A stretch of DNA of 26,929 bases from JAWABC01 sp043810595 (GCA_043810595.1 JBDRNX010000030.1:1-26929); one strand, 5' to 3'; positions 1 through 8,125 are shown, counted from the first letter of the stretch. Made by a program: numbers and translations. The notes: generated by a model from the letters alone, not told the origin.

Positions 1-1114
1 CCCTTTCAATATAAGGCGTCTGCTCCTTAACTATCTTCACATCAACTTCTCTCAAAACCCTACTGAAATTATCATGATCCCTCTCAGCAAGAATACTTAT
101 TGCCTTACCCTCATCACCGGCACGGGCAGTCCTGCCAATCCTGTGAATGTAATCCTTCCCCTCCTTTGGGATGTCATAGTTGTAGACGTGGGAAATACCC
201 TTTATGTCAAGACCCCTTGCCGCAACATCAGTACAGACAAGGACATAGGTCTTCTTAAAATCATTAAACTGTTTCATCGTGCTATTCCTCCTTGACTGGG
301 AGAAACCACCGTGGATAGCCAATGCATCGATTCCCAAAAGCTTAAGGTTTTTAGCAACAAAATCGGTATTCTTCTTGGTGTTGCAGAAAACCATAACGAG
401 GCCAGCCTTCTCATGCTTCAGCAGATGCACAAGCAAAGAGAATTTAAGATTATCTTGGACATCATAATATACCTGGGTTAATTTCTTAGGATCAACATAC
501 GCCTCTGCAGAAACCTTAACAGGATTTTTCATATACCTCTCAGCAATATGACACACCTCTTTTGTTATTGTGGCTGAAAAAAGCAGGGTCTGCCTATCTG
601 CGGGGCAGATTTTAATTATTTGCTCAACATCGGGAAGAAAACCCATGTCAAACATCCTATCAGCCTCATCAAGAACAAGAATCTTCACACGGGTCAGATT
701 AATTGTCCTGCGCTCAAGATGGTCAAGCAACCTGCCGGGTGTCGCAACGACAACATCAGCAGTCCTAAGCTCATGAATTTGCAGGTTTATTGAAACTCCA
801 CCGTAAACAGGAATAATATTCAACGGCTTGTACTTTGAGAATTTCTTCAAAGCCTTAGAAACCTGCTGTGCCAGCTCTCTGGTAGGTGTGAGGATCAATG
901 CCTGAATACCTTTACCTGTCTCGCAATTATGTATTATGTCAGCGCCAAAAACAAGAGTCTTACCAGAACCTGTAGCAGAGCCAGCTATAACATCCTTGCC
1001 CTCGAGAATCAGAGGAATGGATTTTTCCTGTATCTCGCTCGGCTTCTCAAACTTCTCTTCCTCAATCACCCTTATGATGTGATGTGTAATCCCTAGTTTC
1101 CTAAAACGTTCCAT
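1..1114 (-). CDS. DEAD-box ATP-dependent RNA helicase (3' end beyond window)
   Basis: The first 371 codons read on the minus strand from an ATG at 1114; the C-terminus lies beyond base 1. All superfamily 2 DEAD-box motifs are present: Q motif (F22 to Q29), Walker A ATGSGKT (47-53), PTREL (77-81), TPGR (125-128), DEAD (149-152), SAT (180-182) and HRIGRTAR (324-331). The product should unwind RNA duplexes or remodel RNPs in the cytoplasm using ATP. Family members without extensions run about 400-430 residues, so only a short tail is probably missing. It resembles the RhlE/DeaD group, but the cut tail prevents subfamily assignment. It is divergent from the HAD-RuBisCO pair. Identity as a DEAD-box helicase is very sure; its RNA target is unknown. 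Confidence 0.96.
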   Translation of the reverse strand, partial: MERFRKLGITHHIIRVIEEEKFEKPSEIQEKSIPLILEGKDVIAGSATGSGKTLVFGADIIHNCETGKGIQALILTPTRELAQQVSKALKKFSKYKPLNIIPVYGGVSINLQIHELRTADVVVATPGRLLDHLERRTINLTRVKILVLDEADRMFDMGFLPDVEQIIKICPADRQTLLFSATITKEVCHIAERYMKNPVKVSAEAYVDPKKLTQVYYDVQDNLKFSLLVHLLKHEKAGLVMVFCNTKKNTDFVAKNLKLLGIDALAIHGGFSQSRRNSTMKQFNDFKKTYVLVCTDVAARGLDIKGISHVYNYDIPKEGKDYIHRIGRTARAGDEGKAISILAERDHDNFSRVLREVDVKIVKEQTPYIER

Positions 1115-1224
1115 ATAATTTTAAAAGAAAAAGCCAAAATTTTCATTTGTTTTTCTTTTCTCCAAATAACATTCTGTAAAAAGGGGTTTATAAATGTTGT
1201 GAATGCCTAAAACAAACCGAAAAA

Positions 1225-1262
1225 CTTATTATAACATCATAAATAATATTCTAAAGGGGTGA
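1225..1262 (+). promoter_or_regulatory. Promoter and SD of the HAD-RuBisCO operon
   Basis: A TATA-like box CTTATTAT (1225-1232) is followed by GGGGTGAT (1256-1263), which matches the archaeal anti-SD. The expected start of transcription (about 1255) would put this SD at the very 5' end of the mRNA. The SD favours ATG 1274. A GTG at 1259, inside the SD, is the alternative start. Confidence 0.5.
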
Positions 1263-1273
1263 TACAAAAAAAC

Positions 1274-1930
1274 ATGAACAAGAATTCTAAGAAGCTCATA
1301 TGCTTTGACATGGACAACACACTCATAGATGCTAACAAGCTACACGTGTTAGCGTTCAACAAAGCATTCAGGAAGAACAAACTCACAATACCAAAAGCAA
1401 AAAGGCTAAAGAGACTGTTCGGCAGACTGGGAATCCTCATAATGAAGGAACTCTACCCCCACCTAAGCCGGAAAGAAGCAGAAAAAGTTCTTGCAGACCA
1501 CGACCATTACGTTTACACAGAAACAAAAAAATACGCAAAACCATTCAAGGGAGTAAGGGAAACCCTAAAAAAACTGAAAAAAGATTATAAACTAGGAATA
1601 ATATCAAATTGCAAACACAAAGAAATAATACAAATAATCGACGCTGCAAATCTGGACAAGAAACTTTTCAACGTCATAATCGGAAATGACGATGTTAAGC
1701 ACGGAAAGCCGTGGCCTGACGAGATATTAAAGGCAGAGAAACTGACACACGTAAAAGCAGAATACATGGTTGGAGACACGATATACGACATGATAGCAGG
1801 AAAAAAAGCAAAAGTCAAAACGATAGCAGTCCTGACAGGAAACCACACAAGGGAAATGCTTAAAAAATACAAACCAGGTTACATAATAAGGAATTTAAAA
1901 GAACTTACAAAGGTGCTAAAAAATGGGTGA
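1274..1930 (+). CDS. HAD-superfamily phosphatase, phosphoglycolate phosphatase-like
   Basis: A 218-aa haloacid dehalogenase-fold hydrolase, counting from ATG 1274. Motif I is DMDNTLID with nucleophile D12 and acid/base D14. Motif II serine is S111 (SNCK), the conserved lysine is K145 (GKPWPD), and the Mg-binding acids are D168 and D172 (GDTIYD). The helical segment between motifs I and II is a C1 cap, as in Gph/PGP and beta-phosphoglucomutase relatives. The substrate cannot be read from sequence. The last 8 nt overlap the RuBisCO gene, so the two are translationally coupled. This makes 2-phosphoglycolate or a ribulose/ribose phosphate of the AMP salvage pathway plausible substrates (inference). 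ATG 1274 was chosen over GTG 1259 because GGGGTGAT lies at the right spacing upstream. Confidence 0.88.
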   Translation: MNKNSKKLICFDMDNTLIDANKLHVLAFNKAFRKNKLTIPKAKRLKRLFGRLGILIMKELYPHLSRKEAEKVLADHDHYVYTETKKYAKPFKGVRETLKKLKKDYKLGIISNCKHKEIIQIIDAANLDKKLFNVIIGNDDVKHGKPWPDEILKAEKLTHVKAEYMVGDTIYDMIAGKKAKVKTIAVLTGNHTREMLKKYKPGYIIRNLKELTKVLKNG

Positions 1931-3197
1931 GGGGTACATAGACCTGAAATTCGAACCGAGAAAAAAAGACTTGGTAGTAGAGTTCAGACTAGAACCGAAC
2001 AACATAAGCTTCGAGAAGGCAGCAAACCACATAGCAGGGGAATCAAGCATAGGAACCTGGACAGACATAACAACAACAAAAAAAAGCATAAGAAAACAAC
2101 TCGGGCCGCACATATTCTACATCAGCGAAAAATACAAAACAGTAAGGATAGCATATCCGGAAGAACTATTCGAAAAGGGAAACATGCCACAAATACTTAG
2201 CTCGATAGGCGGAAACATATTTGGAATGAGAGCAGTCAAACACCTAAGATTAGAGGACATCCACTTCCCAGAACACCTTGTGAAGAGCTTCAAAGGACCC
2301 GTATTCGGGATAAAGGGCATAAGAAAACTACTCAAAGTACCCTACAGACCTTTAGTTGGAACGGTAATAAAACCAAAAGTAGGCCTACATGAAAGGGAAC
2401 ACGCAAAAGTGGCTCACGACGCGTGGTTCGGAGGATGTGACATAGTAAAAGACGATGAAAATTTAGCGAACATGAGCTTCAACAAATTCACAAAAAGGGT
2501 AGACCTCACATTAAAACAGAGAGACCACGTGGAAAGAGAAACAGGAGAAAGAAAAGTATACATGCCAAACATCACAGCAGAAACCAAAGAAATGATAAAA
2601 AGAGCAAAATACGTCAGAAAACAACACGGCGAGTACATAATGGTAGACATAATAACTATGGGATGGGCAGCGCTGCAAACAGTAAGGAACGAAAACCTCG
2701 GAAGGGTGATACATGCACACAGGGCAGGACACGCGATGATAACAAGAACAAACCAAGGGATGAGCATGACAGCCATAGGAAAGATAGCAAGACTCATAGG
2801 CGTTGACCAGCTACACGTAGGGACTGCACACGTAGGCAAAATGGAAGGAGAAGTCAAAGAAGTACAGGAAATAGAAGACGAAATAGAAAACAAGATGATA
2901 GTAGAAGACAAAAAACAACACGTGCTGGAACAGGACTGGTATAACATAAAACCGGTGTTTGCAGTAGCCTCAGGCGGACTACACCCCGGATCCGTAAAAA
3001 AGCTGATACAAAGAATGGGAATGAACATAATAATGCAATTCGGTGGAGGCATCCATGGACACAAAATGGGAACGGTAGCAGGATCAAAAGCAGCAAGACA
3101 AGCACTGGAAGCAGTGATGCAAGGAATAAACCTCGAAGAACACGCAAAGAAAAACAAGGAACTAAGAATAGCACTAAAGCAATGGGGCCAAAGCTAA
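1923..3197 (+). CDS. rbcL: Ribulose-1,5-bisphosphate carboxylase, form III (archaeal)
   Basis: A 424-aa RuBisCO large subunit. Residues corresponding to the catalytic and CO2-activation set are present: E40, T45, W46 and N98 on the N-terminal face; K150 and K152 (TVIKPKVG); carbamylation lysine K176 with Mg ligands D178 and E179 (GCDIVKDDE); H266-R267; H298; loop-6 K306 (GKMEG); S350-G352 (ASGGLHPG); and phosphate-binding G374-G376. It is therefore a true carboxylase, not a form IV RuBisCO-like protein. HAHRAGH and FGGGIHGH are typical of form III. In archaea form III acts after AMP phosphorylase and ribose-1,5-bisphosphate isomerase, turning nucleoside-derived RuBP plus CO2 into two 3-phosphoglycerates. 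Those partner genes are not in this window. It is coupled to the upstream HAD phosphatase by an 8-nt overlap. Confidence 0.96.
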   Translation: MGEGYIDLKFEPRKKDLVVEFRLEPNNISFEKAANHIAGESSIGTWTDITTTKKSIRKQLGPHIFYISEKYKTVRIAYPEELFEKGNMPQILSSIGGNIFGMRAVKHLRLEDIHFPEHLVKSFKGPVFGIKGIRKLLKVPYRPLVGTVIKPKVGLHEREHAKVAHDAWFGGCDIVKDDENLANMSFNKFTKRVDLTLKQRDHVERETGERKVYMPNITAETKEMIKRAKYVRKQHGEYIMVDIITMGWAALQTVRNENLGRVIHAHRAGHAMITRTNQGMSMTAIGKIARLIGVDQLHVGTAHVGKMEGEVKEVQEIEDEIENKMIVEDKKQHVLEQDWYNIKPVFAVASGGLHPGSVKKLIQRMGMNIIMQFGGGIHGHKMGTVAGSKAARQALEAVMQGINLEEHAKKNKELRIALKQWGQS

Positions 3198-3199
3198 GA

Positions 3200-3208
3200 T
3201 TTTTAAAC
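3200..3208 (+). promoter_or_regulatory. TATA box, leaderless promoter of PHP gene
   Basis: TTTTTAAAC, directly after the RuBisCO stop, is centred about 27 nt before ATG 3232, the usual TATA-to-start distance in archaea. No SD is seen, so the mRNA is probably leaderless and the PHP gene has its own promoter. Confidence 0.6.
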
Positions 3209-3231
3209 CTACCCCTTATTCTATTTTCTCG

Positions 3232-3957
3232 ATGTTAAAAACTGATTTGCACTTACACACGAACGAAGTTATAAGGCATTTTGACAGCGTAATAAAACCA
3301 CAAGTTCTGATAAACGAGGCGGCAAAACAAAACTTCAACGTCTTATGCTTAACAGAGCATGCGGCATACAACACCATATTCGGACTAAAGTACACAAAAA
3401 ATCCCCTCTCCACATACTACAAGTACAAGGATTACGCAAAAAGCAGGGGAATAAAACTAATACCCGGAGTAGAAACGATAGTAGACGGCAAGGAAGTGCT
3501 GCTGATAAACTTTACCGGAGAACCAAAGAAATATACAAAAATAGTGGACCTTGAAAAACTAAAAAACGAAAACGTACTTATAATAGCGCCACACCCCTTC
3601 GTGCCGAGGAGCTCTTGCCTGAAAGAGAAACTAATAGAACACATAAAAATATTCGACGCCATAGAACACACCAACATATACATAAAACAAATAAACCCAA
3701 ACAAAAAAGCAGAAGAAGTTGCAAAGAAGTACAAAAAACCGCTAATAGCAACATCTGATGCGCACTTCCTAACAGGATTCGGAAGGAACTACAGCTTCGT
3801 AGAAGCAAACGACGACGTGGACAGCGTACTTGAAGCCATAAGAAAGAACAAGATAAAGATGGTGAGCGAACCCTGGACAACGTGGCAGATGGCAGCAGTA
3901 CTGGGCTTCGGAGTTTACTGCGAGGTATCCAAAGAACTACTGCATTTTTTTTATTAA
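3232..3957 (+). CDS. PHP-domain metal-dependent phosphoesterase
   Basis: A 241-aa polymerase-and-histidinol-phosphatase (PHP) family protein. In order it shows the metal-binding motifs DLHLHT (5-10), TEH (about 41-43), GVE, APHP, an internal EH and a C-terminal TSDAH. Family members hydrolyse small phosphate monoesters or 3'-phosphorylated nucleotides with a trinuclear metal centre. The closest architectural match is the stand-alone YciV/TrpH-like group (COG0613). The C-terminal WTTWQMAAVLGFGVY stretch is hydrophobic and may be an amphipathic or interfacial helix. The last 21 bp overlap the convergent gatE gene, so both 3' ends share coding DNA. It follows RuBisCO but appears to have its own leaderless promoter, so a metabolic link is unproven. 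Confidence 0.85.
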   Translation: MLKTDLHLHTNEVIRHFDSVIKPQVLINEAAKQNFNVLCLTEHAAYNTIFGLKYTKNPLSTYYKYKDYAKSRGIKLIPGVETIVDGKEVLLINFTGEPKKYTKIVDLEKLKNENVLIIAPHPFVPRSSCLKEKLIEHIKIFDAIEHTNIYIKQINPNKKAEEVAKKYKKPLIATSDAHFLTGFGRNYSFVEANDDVDSVLEAIRKNKIKMVSEPWTTWQMAAVLGFGVYCEVSKELLHFFY

Positions 3958-5358
3958 CTCAGCAACGACCTTACCGTCAACCTTACCCCTGAACTTCTTC
4001 ATAACTTCCCCCATCAGAGCATTGAAAGGAGCACCCTTATTGGCCTCAACAATCTTTTTTACCTCCTTTTCCAAATCATCGTGAGAGACTAGCTTGTACT
4101 TGGAAACGTTCAAGCCCTTGCCAGAAGCAACATCTGCAAGCATCTCGATAACAGCATCCTTTGAGATCTCACCACGACTGAGATAAGATAAGACCTCCCC
4201 GATATTTTCAGACTTTATATTAGAAGCATCGAGCTTCAAACGACCCCTAATCTCCTTAGGAATCTCTATAACTGCGTGAGCGATGAATGAAGGCTCAATC
4301 TTAGGGAACTTCTTGACAAGACTCTCAAAATCAAAATTAGACTTGATAATCTCCCTAGCCAAGTCAGCATTCAACTTATACTGCTTCTCAAAACGCAAGG
4401 CACGCTCGGTAATCAACTCAGGAAGCTTAATCCTTGAAAGCATTTCTTTGGTAACCTTAACAGGAAGAACGTCAGTCTCGGGATACATGCGAGCAGAACC
4501 TGGCATAGGCCGCATGAAAGAAGTAGTGTTGTCAGGACTAGCCTTCCTCACCTCGTTATGAACCTTCTTGCCAGAGTGAATCAAATCAAGCTGACGCTTA
4601 ACCTCAGACTCGATAACCTTTGGGATGCTCCTCAAATCCTGGAAACCCTTAATCTCAACTCTTGCGCCACCCTTAATCGAGAGATTGATATCCTGCCTTA
4701 TAGTGCCAAGGCCATGCTTAACCCTCCCAGTAGAACGCAGAATCATACCCAACAATTCAGCAGTCTCCTTAGCATGCTCAGGGGTTTTAATATCAGGCTT
4801 GGTCTGAATCTCAACAAGGGGAATGCCCAAGCGATCAAGACGCCAAACCCTTGACGTCTCCTCCTCCTTAACATTCTTTGCAGCCTCTTCCTCAAGATAG
4901 ACATAACCAATACCAACTCTGCCCAGAGAGGTTTCAACGTAACCGTCACGTGCAATCAAAGCAGTCCTCTGAAAGCCAGACGTATTCGAACCATCAACTA
5001 CGGTTTTCCTCATAACATGAACTTCCTCAATGACCTTAGCGTTAAGAAGAAGAACAATCTGCAAAGCAATTTCCAAAGCATCAAGGTTCAAAGGACCCGG
5101 CGGCTGTTCATCAAACTCAACGTTACACGTCGTGTCAGAATAACCCTCATAAACAAACTGCAAACCCTTCTCCATCTCAAACTTAGCAGCAACATCGACA
5201 TCACCAGCCTCGCCAGCAACAGCCCTAAGCCTCCTAACTACCACGATATCAGGCTTGTCATCACGCATTACAGAAGGACAATTACAAAAAAGCTTATGAG
5301 ACTCAAGCCTCTGATGAATCTCGAGTCCAACCTTCAAACCAAGCTTTTCGTAGTCCAT
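3937..5358 (-). CDS. gatE: Glu-tRNA(Gln) amidotransferase subunit E, lacking the usual insert domain
   Basis: A 473-aa kinase/transamidase subunit of the archaeal GatDE complex. It phosphorylates Glu-tRNA(Gln) and transfers ammonia from GatD to make Gln-tRNA(Gln). The start KLGLKVGLEIHQRL, DGSNTSGFQRTA and the C-terminal helical/YqeY-like tail mark the GatB/GatE family. MRPMPGSARMYPETD (about 282-296) is the GatE version of this motif; GatB has an EAHDYRYFPEPD-type motif here. It begins 1 nt after the gatD stop with no clear SD, so coupled translation is likely. Full-length archaeal GatE is about 620-630 residues and carries an AspRS-like GAD insertion just before this motif. Here only about 13 residues separate EVR (269-271) from MRP, so that domain is absent. 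Identity is sure because of its partner gatD. Confidence 0.93.
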   Translation of the reverse strand: MDYEKLGLKVGLEIHQRLESHKLFCNCPSVMRDDKPDIVVVRRLRAVAGEAGDVDVAAKFEMEKGLQFVYEGYSDTTCNVEFDEQPPGPLNLDALEIALQIVLLLNAKVIEEVHVMRKTVVDGSNTSGFQRTALIARDGYVETSLGRVGIGYVYLEEEAAKNVKEEETSRVWRLDRLGIPLVEIQTKPDIKTPEHAKETAELLGMILRSTGRVKHGLGTIRQDINLSIKGGARVEIKGFQDLRSIPKVIESEVKRQLDLIHSGKKVHNEVRKASPDNTTSFMRPMPGSARMYPETDVLPVKVTKEMLSRIKLPELITERALRFEKQYKLNADLAREIIKSNFDFESLVKKFPKIEPSFIAHAVIEIPKEIRGRLKLDASNIKSENIGEVLSYLSRGEISKDAVIEMLADVASGKGLNVSKYKLVSHDDLEKEVKKIVEANKGAPFNALMGEVMKKFRGKVDGKVVAELIKKMQ

Positions 5359-5359
5359 C

Positions 5360-6670
5360 TTAAATCAAAAACTCATCAGCAGATATCTTCTTGCTGATCT
5401 CACCACGGAGATCCTGAACAAACAACTCCTTAACCTTTGCCTTAGGATAATTACTCAATAACCAAGCAAGCTTAATGAAAGCAGTCTCAGGAGTCATATC
5501 ACAATAGTTACCGATAACACCAGCCTCCTGGATTTCCCTCCCAGGAGCATAAACATTCATCTGCAACTCACCATAAATCGTTTGGGGGGCCATAACAACA
5601 ACCGTGCCCTTATCATTAAGCCTCTTAATCGAAGAAAGAACCTTCTTATGTTCCTTCGTGAATTCATCAATTACGGAAATAGGAGCATGACCAAGACCCG
5701 TGCCTTCCAAAACCAAGCCGTCAAAACCCTTGTAAGCATCCACTTCTGAAGCATACATGTTAGGGTGGACTTTCAAAATGCCAACCTTCAAAGCTGGCTT
5801 GAATAATTTCAGGCTGGGATTTTTCTTCTCTTTCTTCCTGTAGTCGCTATTCAAGAAAATTACATTACCGCTATCGTAATTGACACGAGCCCAAGGCTTA
5901 GTGTTGATAGGGCGGAAAGCATCACGACGTGAAGTGTGCATCTTCCTAGTTTTCGTAGCAGGAAGAATAAGACAGTTATTATCGCTTACGTTCTCGTGCA
6001 TGCAAATAGCGACGCCTGCAAAATCAGCCTTCGCGATGAAATAAGCAGCGCAGATAAGGTTGACAAAAGCATCAGAACTTCCACGGTCAGAAGAACGCTG
6101 AGCACCAACAAGAATGACAGGAGCAGACAAATCTTCGAGAATAAAAGACAGGGCTGCTGAAGAATAATGCATTGTATCAGTACCGTGAGTTATTATAACA
6201 CCGTTGGCACCAGACTTAATCTCCTTTTCAACCTCCTTAGCCATCAAGTTGTAATGGGCAAAGCGCATATCGTCAGACATCATATTCCTGACCAACCTAG
6301 ACTTTATGTTGGCAATCTTACCAAGCTCAGGGAACATTGCAATAAGATCCTCAGGAGAGAACCTAGCGACAACAGCCCCAGTCTTGTAATCAACAGCAGA
6401 AGCAATCGTGCCACCAGTGTGCAAAATAGAGATGGTAGGAAGCTTCTTATCAAAGTTCAAAGCATGTTTTTTAGGTTCAGAAGGTTTGACCTGCTTTTTG
6501 ACTACCTTAAAGGACTTAACCTTGGCCAAATCAACAGTGATATTGTAACCACTCTCGAGTTTTAAAATTAACGTAGTGGAATTTCTAGAGGGCATAACAA
6601 TCCCAGACAATTTTTCAGAATCCGTCAAAATCTCGACGGCATCACCCTCTTTGGCATTAAACTTCCTCAT
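5360..6670 (-). CDS. gatD: Glu-tRNA(Gln) amidotransferase subunit D (glutaminase subunit)
   Basis: A 436-aa asparaginase-type subunit that releases ammonia from an amide donor (Gln or Asn) for GatE. Residues 1-70 form a small beta-rich N-terminal domain typical of GatD. The asparaginase core then shows TGGTIAS with nucleophile T88, HGTDT with T164-D165, and K243 (TRKMHTSRRDAF), matching the Thr-Thr-Asp-Lys catalytic set. Length is normal for the family. GatDE is the archaeal route to Gln-tRNA(Gln), so this organism probably lacks GlnRS (inference from the family). It is the first gene of a two-gene operon with gatE. A TATA box about 27 nt upstream of ATG 6670 suggests a leaderless message. 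Confidence 0.96.
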   Translation of the reverse strand: MRKFNAKEGDAVEILTDSEKLSGIVMPSRNSTTLILKLESGYNITVDLAKVKSFKVVKKQVKPSEPKKHALNFDKKLPTISILHTGGTIASAVDYKTGAVVARFSPEDLIAMFPELGKIANIKSRLVRNMMSDDMRFAHYNLMAKEVEKEIKSGANGVIITHGTDTMHYSSAALSFILEDLSAPVILVGAQRSSDRGSSDAFVNLICAAYFIAKADFAGVAICMHENVSDNNCLILPATKTRKMHTSRRDAFRPINTKPWARVNYDSGNVIFLNSDYRKKEKKNPSLKLFKPALKVGILKVHPNMYASEVDAYKGFDGLVLEGTGLGHAPISVIDEFTKEHKKVLSSIKRLNDKGTVVVMAPQTIYGELQMNVYAPGREIQEAGVIGNYCDMTPETAFIKLAWLLSNYPKAKVKELFVQDLRGEISKKISADEFLI

Positions 6671-6692
6671 AATTGTAGGTTAGAAGAAAAGC

Positions 6693-6700
6693 TATTAAAT
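6693..6700 (-). promoter_or_regulatory. TATA box, leaderless promoter of gatDE
   Basis: On the minus strand the box reads ATTTAATA, centred about 27 nt before the gatD ATG at 6670. No SD lies between, which fits leaderless transcription. Confidence 0.5.
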
Positions 6701-6740
6701 AATTATTTATATTATAGAATATATATTTTCAAGTTTAATA

Positions 6741-6863
6741 ATGTTTAAATATGAAATCGAGGTTATTTTAAGGTTAATAAAAAAGAAGTTAAGTTTCATC
6801 ATTGGTTGGCTTTATTTGGCGATAAAACTAATCTTGGCGATTGATGAAATCTTGTTGTACTAA
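6741..6863 (+). CDS. Possible 40-aa small membrane peptide
   Basis: A 40-codon ORF (ATG 6741, TAA 6861-6863) lies in the otherwise unassigned gap between gatD and ftsZ. The peptide has a charged first half with a KKK cluster (near residues 14-16) followed by a hydrophobic stretch of about 18 residues (FIIGWLYLAIKLILAI). This is consistent with one membrane or amphipathic helix. TTTATATT at 6706-6713 could serve as a TATA box about 31 nt upstream. No SD is seen. The stop is followed by a small perfect hairpin (6865-6882). The case rests on composition and position only. A chance ORF in A+T-rich DNA remains the simpler alternative. Confidence 0.25.
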   Translation: MFKYEIEVILRLIKKKLSFIIGWLYLAIKLILAIDEILLY

Positions 6864-6864
6864 A

Positions 6865-6882
6865 ACACATACTCAGATGTGT
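6865..6882 (+). other. Perfect small inverted repeat in ftsZ upstream region
   Basis: ACACAT (6865-6870) and ATGTGT (6877-6882) can pair across a 6-nt spacer. It lies just after the possible 40-aa ORF and about 130 nt before ftsZ. It could be an operator, an RNA hairpin or chance. Confidence 0.3.
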
Positions 6883-6957
6883 CGTTGAAGAGCATAAGAC
6901 TTGGCGATCTTAAACTCGTTCTTAAAGAGAGTATAAAGAAAAGTCATTAATAAACAT

Positions 6958-6975
6958 TATTATACTCTAATATAT
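6958..6975 (+). promoter_or_regulatory. Probable promoter of ftsZ
   Basis: Two overlapping TATA-like boxes, TATTATAC (6958-6965) and TAATATAT (6968-6975), lie 39-55 nt before ATG 7014. They predict a leader of about 15-27 nt carrying the G-rich GGGGGCAG as a weak SD. Confidence 0.45.
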
Positions 6976-7013
6976 ACAATGAAAAAAACAAAACCAAACG
7001 GGGGCAGAGAAAA

Positions 7014-8087
7014 ATGGACTTTCTGATAAAATCGGCCTTAGAAACACAGGCAACAATGAAACCGGCAGACATGCTCATAGGGCATGCAAACATAAAGGTA
7101 ATAGGATGCGGTGGTGGTGGGTGTAACGCGACAACATGGTTATACAAAAAAGGAATAAGAGGCGCTGAAATAGCTGCCTTGAACACAGACAAACAACACC
7201 TAGACTTGATGGAAGCCGACAAAAAAATACTTCTAGGAAAGGAGCTGACAAGAGGTCTGGGTTGCGGAGGATTCCCTGAAAAAGGAAGAGAGGCAGCAAA
7301 AGAGAGCATGCACGAGCTGAGAGAGTTCTTGCACGGTGCTGACATGGTCTTCATCACAGCAGGTATGGGTGGAGGTACTGGAACAGGAGGAGGTCCTGTA
7401 GTAGCACAGATGGCAAGAGATATGGGTTCAATAGTTATAGGAACGGTAACGATGCCATTCGACATAGAAAGAGCAAGAATCGACAAAGCGGAATTCGGCT
7501 TAGCACAACTAAGAGACGTATGCGACACTGTAATAGTAATAGACAACAACAGACTGGTCAACATAGCAGGTAACCTACCGGTACAGCAAGCATTCGCAGT
7601 AGCAAACGAGCTGATATCGACAATGATCAAAGGGATAGTTGAAATAATCGCTGTGCCATCATTGGTCAACCTGGACTATGCGGACGTAAAGGCAATCATG
7701 GCAAACGGAGACGTATCAGTGATAGGAATAGGAGAATCAGACTCAGAACACAGAGTGGACGAAGCAGTGAAGAGAGCACTAAGCAACCCACTATTGGACG
7801 TGAGCTACGAAGGAGCAACAGGAGCGTTAATCCACGTAGCAGGCGGTCATGATTTAACACTAGACGAAGTAAACAGAGTAGGTGAGCTCATAACACAAAG
7901 CCTTGATCCGGATGCAAACGTCATCTGGGGAGCAAGGGTTGGAGACGACATGAACGGAAAGCTGAGAGTAATGACAATCATAACAGGAGTGAACTCACCA
8001 TACATCTTGGGGAAAGTGGACCACAGCAAACCAAGTCCAAGAGCTGTACAAGTGAGTCAGGAACTGGGAATAGATTTATTGAGGTGA
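7014..8087 (+). CDS. ftsZ1: Cell division GTPase FtsZ1
   Basis: A 357-aa tubulin-family GTPase that forms the division ring. After a short N-terminal tail it has the nucleotide-binding start IKVIGCGGGGCN (27-38), the tubulin signature GGGTGTGG (119-126) and the T7 synergy loop NLDYAD (219-224), whose acids promote GTP hydrolysis. IGIGESDSEHR and LLDVSYEGATGALIHVAGG closely match archaeal FtsZ1, so I assign FtsZ1 rather than FtsZ2. Archaeal FtsZ lacks its own membrane anchor and is tethered by SepF; a SepF homologue is encoded at 18870-19208. The gene is transcribed alone and is followed by two hairpins and a T-tract. The C-terminal tail is very short (ends near IDLLR), so the usual SepF-binding tail is not obvious. 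Confidence 0.96.
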   Translation: MDFLIKSALETQATMKPADMLIGHANIKVIGCGGGGCNATTWLYKKGIRGAEIAALNTDKQHLDLMEADKKILLGKELTRGLGCGGFPEKGREAAKESMHELREFLHGADMVFITAGMGGGTGTGGGPVVAQMARDMGSIVIGTVTMPFDIERARIDKAEFGLAQLRDVCDTVIVIDNNRLVNIAGNLPVQQAFAVANELISTMIKGIVEIIAVPSLVNLDYADVKAIMANGDVSVIGIGESDSEHRVDEAVKRALSNPLLDVSYEGATGALIHVAGGHDLTLDEVNRVGELITQSLDPDANVIWGARVGDDMNGKLRVMTIITGVNSPYILGKVDHSKPSPRAVQVSQELGIDLLR

Positions 8088-8096
8088 TGATAAAAA

Positions 8097-8125
8097 AGGG
8101 CAAAACCCCCTAAGTAAATTGCCCT
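8097..8125 (+). other. Hairpin immediately after ftsZ
   Basis: AGGGCAA (8097-8103) and TTGCCCT (8119-8125) form a perfect 7-bp stem with a 15-nt C-rich/A-rich loop, 10 nt after the ftsZ stop. It may protect the 3' end of the ftsZ mRNA or help termination together with the next hairpin. Confidence 0.55.

Noticed and set aside
2414..3157. Minus-strand open frame (247 codons) opposite RuBisCO
   Set aside because: The RuBisCO frame has every catalytic residue. The antisense translation is low-complexity and matches nothing.
1923..3197. RuBisCO-like (form IV) identity
   Set aside because: Residues matching K176, D178, E179, K306, H266 and S350 are all kept, whereas form IV proteins lose several of these.
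3937..5358. Bacterial-type GatB rather than GatE
   Set aside because: Length would fit GatB, but the MRPMPGSARMYPETD motif and the adjoining gatD identify GatE. No gatA or gatC is present.
6796..6860. C/D-box sRNA (TGATGA-like boxes near 6796 minus and 6842 plus)
   Set aside because: No correctly placed CTGA D box follows on either strand.
6979..7026. 15-codon upstream ORF overlapping the ftsZ start
   Set aside because: It lies at or before the predicted transcription start, has no SD and lacks any supporting signal.
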